Shown here one piece after another: positions 6,131 through 7,390 of a stretch of 7,390 nucleotides of DNA. Under the pieces are notes generated by a model. That model was not told the DNA's origin, made no database searches, and saw only the letters and a list, made by a program, of their open reading frames with translations. The translations under genes and the position numbers were made by a program. Each line of letters begins with the position of its first letter. The first letter of the stretch is position 1. This DNA is from Chloroflexota bacterium (lineage in GTDB: Bacteria; Chloroflexota; Dehalococcoidia; Lucifugimonadales; Lucifugimonadaceae): positions 9,154 through 16,543 of the forward strand of contig PAOV01000046.1 in NCBI GenBank assembly GCA_002708145.1, given 5' to 3'.

Positions 6131-6135
6131 CCCTT
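6131..6135 (-). promoter_or_regulatory. ribosome-binding site before the TTG start of argB
   Basis: AAGGG on the minus strand is 11 nt from the TTG at 6119, longer than the 6-8 nt seen for argD, argG and argH in this window. Together with the rare initiation codon this suggests weaker initiation of argB than of its neighbours. Confidence 0.5.
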
Positions 6136-6154
6136 ATTTAATTTTTAATATTAC

Positions 6155-7369
6155 TTATGTTGTATATGCAGAATTAAATATTACATATTCTTCTGTTAGG
6201 TCACAACTCCACGCTTGACCAAATCCTTTACCTAAGTTTAGATTAACTTTGATTTTTACGTCATCTTCACCTAAGGCACTTACAACACTTAATGTGTTAT
6301 ATGAGATAGCCTTACCATCGGCTACAATTTGAATGTCGTTTATATATACGTCAATTTTTGATTCTTCCAATTCTATTTCTGCTTTTCCAATACCCATAAA
6401 AATTCTTCCCCAATTTGGGTCTCTTCCATAAACTGCGGTTCGTACGAGTAAAGATGATGCGCATTCTCTTGATGCTAATAATGCATCTTTATCTGATTTT
6501 GCTCCTTCAACTGTTACTTCAATTAATTTAGTAGCTCCTTCCCCATCTCTTGCTATTTCGGTAGCTAGATGCTTGCAAACCTGTAATAGTGCTTTATAAA
6601 ACTCATCAGCATCTGAACTTTTTTCATTAATTTCGTTTCCATTTGATTGTCCGTTAGCCATCAAAAAAACTGAATCATTTGTACTTTGATCACCATCAAC
6701 ATCAATTTGATTAAAAGTAAGATTTACACATTCACGCAAAGTTTTTTGCATAAAGTTTTTATCTATATTTGCATCTGTAGTTATAAAAGCTAACATAGTT
6801 GCCATGTTAGGATGAATCATTCCAGAACCTTTTGATGATCCTCCAATTTTATAATTTTGATTTTTATTTCTTACCTCTACGGCAATTTCTTTTTTTCTTT
6901 TATCTGTAGTTAATATAGAATTTGAAAAATCACTTCCTGCATTTTTAGAAATTTTTATTTTTGGTATAAATTTTCTCATTAGAGCAATTGGCAGCTCTAC
7001 ACCAATCACACCAGTTGATGCTATCAAAGTATGATTATCTTCAATATCCAAATGCTTAGATGTTATTTTAGTTACTTCTTTGGCATCTATTAGCCCCTGT
7101 TCTCCAACAGCGCAGTTTGCGCATCCACTATTTACTACAATTGCTTGAGCCTCACCATATTTTTCTATTCGATCTCTAGAAACTGTCACTGATGGTGAAA
7201 CTATTGTATTTTTTGTAAATGTACCAGTTATCTTGGCTAGATTTTCGCTATAGATGATTCCGATATCTTTTTTGTCTTTACCAGGACTTTTTAAACCTGC
7301 AAAAACACCTCCTGCAAGAAATCCTTTAGGGGATGCTATATTTCCATTTGATATAATTTTTGTACTCAT
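6155..7369 (-). CDS. argJ: glutamate N-acetyltransferase (ornithine acetyltransferase ArgJ)
   Basis: ArgJ moves the acetyl group from N2-acetylornithine to glutamate, closing the cyclic arginine pathway; some family members also use acetyl-CoA, which would also supply the first step. The 404 residues match the family. It is an N-terminal-nucleophile enzyme made as a proprotein that cleaves itself at A190/T191 in HPNMATMLAF (186-195), giving alpha (1-190) and beta (191-404) chains with T191 as nucleophile. Other motifs are VVNSGCANCAVGE (78-90), ASTGVIG (117-123) for the oxyanion hole, DGDQSTNDS (225-233), RDGEGATKL (274-282), YGRDPNWGRI (314-323), and the C-terminal NSAYTT (399-404), where the conserved N and final T reach the active site. 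No Shine-Dalgarno is visible before the ATG. One-function and two-function forms cannot be told apart by eye. Confidence 0.96.
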   Translation of the reverse strand: MSTKIISNGNIASPKGFLAGGVFAGLKSPGKDKKDIGIIYSENLAKITGTFTKNTIVSPSVTVSRDRIEKYGEAQAIVVNSGCANCAVGEQGLIDAKEVTKITSKHLDIEDNHTLIASTGVIGVELPIALMRKFIPKIKISKNAGSDFSNSILTTDKRKKEIAVEVRNKNQNYKIGGSSKGSGMIHPNMATMLAFITTDANIDKNFMQKTLRECVNLTFNQIDVDGDQSTNDSVFLMANGQSNGNEINEKSSDADEFYKALLQVCKHLATEIARDGEGATKLIEVTVEGAKSDKDALLASRECASSLLVRTAVYGRDPNWGRIFMGIGKAEIELEESKIDVYINDIQIVADGKAISYNTLSVVSALGEDDVKIKVNLNLGKGFGQAWSCDLTEEYVIFNSAYTT

Positions 7370-7379
7370 ATTATTTGTA

Positions 7380-7385
7380 ATTATA
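7380..7385 (-). promoter_or_regulatory. possible -10 box just upstream of argJ
   Basis: TATAAT on the minus strand ends 10 nt before the argJ ATG. Initiation about 7 nt downstream would leave a leader of only about 3 nt, in keeping with the absence of a Shine-Dalgarno. The -35 region lies outside the window, so it is not possible to tell this from a chance match; argJ could equally be transcribed from further upstream, for example with argC. Confidence 0.35.
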
Positions 7386-7390
7386 AATTC

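Larger units (their letters stand above)
793..7369 (-). other. arginine biosynthesis operon argJ-argB-argD-argG-argH-rpe
   Basis: Six genes lie on one strand with gaps of 35, 24, 22 and 12 bp and a final 14-bp overlap, so co-transcription from the right-hand side is likely. ArgJ supplies N-acetylglutamate by acetyl recycling, ArgB and ArgD act before ornithine, and ArgG and ArgH after citrulline. ArgC and ArgF steps are missing from the window; argF is absent from between argD and argG, where it often lies. rpe, a pentose-phosphate enzyme, forms the distal cistron. No terminator, attenuator hairpin or ARG box was recognised between the genes. Confidence 0.8.

Overview
The window is an AT-rich bacterial segment (roughly 30% G+C by eye). 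It is dominated by a six-gene, minus-strand arginine-biosynthesis operon, read right to left as argJ-argB-argD-argG-argH-rpe (7369 down to 793). Facing it from the left is a small plus-strand gene for ribosomal protein bL28 (rpmB). At the left edge is the 5' part of a divergently transcribed minus-strand gene for a DAK2/YloV-type protein (FakA family).

Layout. Positions 1-428 hold the first 142 codons of the DAK2-domain gene, which runs off the window. Positions 429-566 are a divergent intergenic region of 138 bp, extremely AT-rich, containing an 18-bp perfect palindrome, a TTAACA-N5-TTAACA direct repeat and a TATAAT box. Positions 567-791 are rpmB, whose stop codon lies 1 bp from the stop of the converging rpe gene. 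Positions 793-7369 are the arg operon, with gaps of 12-35 bp between genes and a 14-bp argH/rpe overlap. The last 21 bp carry a TATAAT element just ahead of argJ.

How the genes work together. ArgJ recycles the acetyl group from N-acetylornithine onto glutamate (cyclic pathway), ArgB phosphorylates N-acetylglutamate, and ArgD transaminates N-acetylglutamate semialdehyde. ArgG and ArgH convert citrulline plus aspartate to arginine plus fumarate. The intervening steps, ArgC (reductase) and ArgF/OTC (carbamoyltransferase), are not encoded here; argC could lie just beyond the right edge. Rpe is a pentose-phosphate/Calvin-cycle enzyme, translationally coupled to argH but metabolically unrelated to arginine.

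Organism. Low G+C, short intergenic gaps and A-rich codons suggest a compact AT-rich, perhaps marine, free-living bacterium. The closeness of rpe, rpmB and a yloV/fakA gene recalls a neighbourhood of Firmicutes, and possibly Chloroflexota, but the phylum cannot be fixed from this sequence alone. Most of the window is ordinary core metabolism. I see no mobile element, CRISPR array, RNA gene or evident novel system. The points worth a second look are the regulatory-looking intergenic region, the unusual N-termini of bL28 and ArgH, the argB start (TTG followed by A10), the apparent lack of arginine-sensing elements in ArgB, and possible leaderless starts.
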